A stretch of 64,000 nucleotides of DNA. Origin: Coriaria nepalensis (taxonomy: Eukaryota; Streptophyta; Magnoliopsida; Cucurbitales; Coriariaceae). The stretch spans positions 6,208,501 through 6,272,500 of the forward strand of contig CP114490.1 of assembly GCA_027186245.1 (NCBI GenBank), written 5' to 3'. Positions 61,057 to 64,000 of the stretch are shown in pieces. The position numbers and the translations under genes were made by a program. The notes beneath the pieces were generated by a model, which was not told the origin of the DNA, did not search any database, and was given only the letters and a program-made list of their open reading frames with translations. Positions within the stretch are counted from its first letter, which is position 1; every line of letters begins with the position of its first letter.

Positions 61057-62192
61057 CAAAATTTGTGTTTGATGTGCGATAATAGAATTCGTCGAAACCT
61101 CATTCATATGATTTAGTGGTTTGAAGAGTCTCATTAATTTGAGTTTCAGGTAAAACAAATGCACACGTTTACTACAAAGATCATTAGAATGTTTTGCCTG
61201 AAACTTGTGTCTGAAATACGAAAGTAGACGTCATTCGAACCTCATTCAAATGGTTTAGTGGCTTCAGGAGACTTATTGAAATGATTTTCAGGTGAACTAA
61301 ATGCACATGTGTCCTTCACAAATCACTAGCAAGTTATGCACAAAATTTGTGTTTGATGTGCGATAATTGAATTAGTTGGAACCTCATTCATATGATTTAG
61401 TGGCTAGAGGAGACTCATTGGTTTGAGTTTCAGGTAAAATAAATGCACACGTTTACTACAAAGATCATTAGAATGTTTTGCCCGAAACTTGTGCCTGAAA
61501 TATGAAAGTAGACTTCATTCGAAGCTCATTCAAATGGTTGAGTGGCTTCAGAAGATTTATTGAATTGATTTTCAGATGAAATAAATGCACATGTGTCCTT
61601 CGAAGATCACTCGCAAGTTATGCACAAAATTTGTGTTTGATGTGCGATAATAGAATTCGTCGGAACCTCATTCATATTATTTAGTTGCTTGAGGAGACTC
61701 ATTGATTTGAGTTTCAGGTAAAACAAGTGCACACGTTAACTATAAAGATCATTAGAATGTTTTGCCCGAAACTTGTGTCTGAAATACGAAAGGAGACTAC
61801 ATTCGAACCTCATTCAAATGGTTGAGTGGCTTCAGGAGACTTTTTGAAGTGATTTTCAGATGAAATAAATGCACATGTGTCCTACAAAGATCACTAGCAA
61901 GTTATGCACAAAATTTGTGTTTGATGTGCGATAATAGAATTCGTCGGAACCTCATTCATATGATTTAGTGGTTTGAAGAGTCTCATTGATTTGAGTTTCG
62001 GGTAAAACAAATGCACACGTTTACTACAAAGATCATTAGAATGTTTTGCCCGAAACTTGTGTCTGAAATACGAAAGTAGACTTCATTCGAACCTCTATCA
62101 AATGGTTTAGTGGCTTCAGGAGACTTATCGAAATGCTTTTCAGGTGAAATAAATGCACATGTGTCCTTCAAAGATCCCTAGCAAGTAATGCA
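61057..62192 (+). repeat. Four-dimer tandem duplication near right end, copy 2 (1,136 bp)
   Basis: The first three dimers match 59921-60772, with GCCTGAAAC at 61196. The fourth (61909) is an ordinary A-g/S unit with TTTCGGGTAAAAC and TATCGAAATGC rather than the marker dimer. The third unit has a private AAAGGAGACTACATTCG (about 61790) and GACTTTTTGAAG. Confidence 0.85.
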
Positions 62193-64000
62193 CAAAATTT
62201 GTGTTTGATGTGCGATAATAGAATTCGTCGGAACTTCATTCAAATGATTTAGTGGCAAGAGGAGACTCATTGATTTGAGTTTCAGGTAAAACAAGTGCAC
62301 ACGTTTACTACAAAGGTCATTAGAATTTTTTACCCGAAACTTGTGTCTGAAATCCGAAAGTAGACTTCATTCAAACCTCATTCAGATGATTTAGTGGCTT
62401 CAGGAGACTTATTGAAATGATTTTCAGGTGAAATAAATGCACATGTGTCCTTCAAAGATTCCTAGCAAGTAATGCGCAAAATTTGCTTTTGATGTGCGAT
62501 AATAGAATTCGTCGAAACCTCATTCATATGATTTAGTGGTTTGAAGAGTCTCATTGATTTGAGTTTCAGGTAAAACAAATGCACACATTTACTACAAAGA
62601 TCATTACGATTTTTTGCCCGAAACTTGTGTCTGAAATACGAAAGTAGACTTCATTCGAACCTCTATCAAGTGGTTTAGTGGCTTCAGGAGACTTATTGAA
62701 ATGATTTTCAGGTGAAATAAATGCACATGTGTCCTTCAAAGAACCCTAGCAAGTAATGCGCAAAATTTTTTTTGGTTGTGCGATAATAGAATTCGTCGAA
62801 ACCTCATTCATATGATTTAGTGGTTTGAAGACTCTCATTGATTTGAGTTTCAGGTAAAACAAATGCACACATTTACTACAAGGATCATTACGATTTTTTG
62901 CCCGAAACTTGTGTCTAAAATACGAAAGTAGACTTCATTCGAACCTCTATCAAGTGGTTTAGTGGCTTCAGGAGACTTATTGAAATGCTTGTCAGGTGAA
63001 ATAAATGCACATGTGTCCTTCAAAGATCCCTAGCAAGTAATGCACAAAATTTGTGTTTGATGTGCGATAATAGAATTCGTCGAAACCTCATTCATATGAT
63101 TTAGTGGTTTGAAGAGTCTCATTGATTTGAGTTTCAGGTAAAACAAAAGCACACGTTTACTACAAAGATCATTAGAATGTTTTGCCCGAAACTTGTGTCT
63201 GAAATATGAAAGTAGACTTCATTCGAACCTCATTCAAATGGTTTAGTGGCTTCAGGAGACTTATTGAAATGATTTTCAGGTAAACTAAATGCACATGTGT
63301 CCTTCACAGATCACTAGCAAGTTATGCACAAATTTTGTGTTTGGTGTGCGATAATAGAATTAGTGGGAAACTCATTCATATGATTTAGTGGCTAGAGGAG
63401 ACTCATTGATTTGAGTTTCAGGTAAAATAAATGCACACGTTTACTACAAAGATCATTAGAATCTTTTGCCTGAAACTTGTGTCTGAAATACGAAAGTAGA
63501 CTTCATTCGAACCACTATGAAATGGTTTAGTGGCTTCAGGAGACTTATTGAAATGATTTTCAGGTGAACTAAATGCACATGTGTCCTTCACAGATCACTA
63601 GCAAGTTATGCACAAAATTTGTGTTTGATGTGCGATAATAGAATTAGTTGGAACCTCATTCATATGATTTAGTGGCTGGAGGAGACTCATTGATTTGAGT
63701 TTCAGGTAAAACAAATGCACACGTTTACTACAAAGATCATTAGAATCTTTTGCCCGAAATTTGTGTCTTAAAGACGAAAGTAGACTTCATTCGAACCTCT
63801 ATCAAATGGTTTAGTTGCTTCAGGAGACTTATTGAAATGATTTTCAGGTGAAATAAATGCACATGTGTCCTTCAAATATCCCTAGCAAGTAATGCACAAA
63901 ATATGTCTTTGATTTGCGATAATAGAATTCGTCGAAACCTCATTCATATGATTTAGTGGTTTGAAGAGTCTCATTGATTTGAGTTTCTGGTAAAACAAAT
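62193..64000 (+). repeat. Right-end diverged dimers (six complete plus stub)
   Basis: 62193 belongs to the ACAAGTGC/TTTTTTACCCG/GAAATCCG type seen at 57080 and 59637. 62477 and 62761 are neighbours that share ATTACGATTTTTTGCC and ATCAAGTGGTTTAG, a single-dimer duplication. 63045 has AAAAGCACACG and AAATGATTTTCAGGTAAAC. 63329 and 63613 are A-k units (GTGGGAAACTC; GGCTGGAGGAG). 63897 to the end is the start of a dimer with AAAATATGTCTTTGATTTGCG. Private substitutions are the densest of the window. Confidence 0.83.

Larger units (their letters stand above)
1..64000. repeat. Tandem satellite array, 284-bp dimeric unit, fills the window
   Basis: The same unit recurs head to tail from the first base to the last. 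Unit starts (the C of CAAAATTT) fall at 1, 285, 569, 853, 1137 and so on to 63897. That gives 225 complete units plus a 104-bp stub, with a mean length of 283.98 bp. All units share one orientation, and no unique sequence, transposon or gene interrupts them. Base composition is AT-rich, about one third GC by eye. Unit length is not a multiple of three and stops occur in every frame, so the array is non-coding. Known satellites of this size and regularity are (peri)centromeric or heterochromatic; that location is inferred. Both ends of the array lie outside the window. Confidence 0.99.

Noticed and set aside
2347..62171. Minus-strand frames of 62-73 residues (2347, 36681, 49049, 51603, 53765, 54724, 59427, 61983) as coding
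   Set aside because: Each lies within one or two satellite dimers and opens through a point change (for example TTTCTGG or TTTCGGG) or a 2- or 3-bp indel. A 284-bp period cannot keep a reading frame from unit to unit.
1..64000. CRISPR array
   Set aside because: Repeats are contiguous 284-bp units with no unique spacers, and no cas-like genes are present.
1..64000. Transposon or retroelement origin (terminal repeats, target-site duplications, polymerase motifs)
   Set aside because: No terminal repeats, poly(A) tails or protein motifs were seen, and every base belongs to the tandem unit.
1..64000. Assignment to the Tenebrio/Palorus 142-bp satellites
   Set aside because: Only the monomer length agrees. 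I cannot verify sequence identity without a database. CpG decay would also be unexpected in an insect lacking germline methylation.
1..64000. Further division of the 142-bp subunit into two 71-bp units
   Set aside because: Comparing the first and second half of subunit A shows no convincing alignment beyond short AT-rich words.

Overview
The whole 64-kb window is one uninterrupted tandem satellite-DNA array. No protein-coding gene, RNA gene, transposon, CRISPR array or unique sequence could be recognised. A block of non-coding tandem repeats this long and uniform points to a eukaryotic chromosome, most likely (peri)centromeric or other constitutive heterochromatin. The sequence alone does not name the organism. 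A monomer length near 142 bp is known from satellites of some tenebrionid beetles and other taxa, but length is weak evidence. Many variants look like CpG transitions, which would fit a lineage with germline cytosine methylation.

Basic unit: a 284-bp dimer starts at position 1 and recurs 225 complete times plus a 104-bp stub (63897-64000), always in the same orientation. Each dimer is two diverged 142-bp subunits, A (first half) and B (second half). Subunit A has three main forms: A-a (GAATTCGTCGAAAC), A-g (GAATTCGTCGGAAC) and A-k (GAATTAGTTGGAA, with CTAGAGGAG or CAAGAGGAG downstream). Subunit B has three: B-S (CTATCAAATGGTTTAG, GAAATGCTTTTCAGG, TTCAAAGATCCC), B-M (CATTCAAATGGTTGAG, GAAGTGATTTTCAGATG, TACAAAGATCAC) and B-L (like M but CATTTAAATGG, normally linked to GTCTCTGAAATACGAATG).

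Layout: 1-2272 is a simple alternation of dimers. 2273-17608 holds a higher-order repeat (HOR) of 11-12 dimers (3,408, 3,124 and 6,532-bp shifts) with an internal six-dimer tandem duplication (11077-14484). 17609-26411 is mosaic and contains four-dimer repeats (19880-23855). 26412-42887 is a second HOR family of five unequal copies (13, 12, 8, 17 and 8 dimers), each opened by the same marker dimer. 42888-49700 is mosaic with one 3,124-bp-spaced repeated cassette. 49701-55943 is a near-perfect 11-dimer tandem duplication. 55944-64000 is the most diverged part, with a four-dimer echo of the previous HOR and a 1,136-bp tandem duplication.

The pattern is what repeated unequal exchange and gene conversion on a 284-bp register would produce. 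The 284-bp spacing is kept to within 4 bp over 63.9 kb, with only 23 small indels, most of them inherited copies of four events. The short open reading frames on the minus strand are by-products of the repeat and are not annotated as genes.
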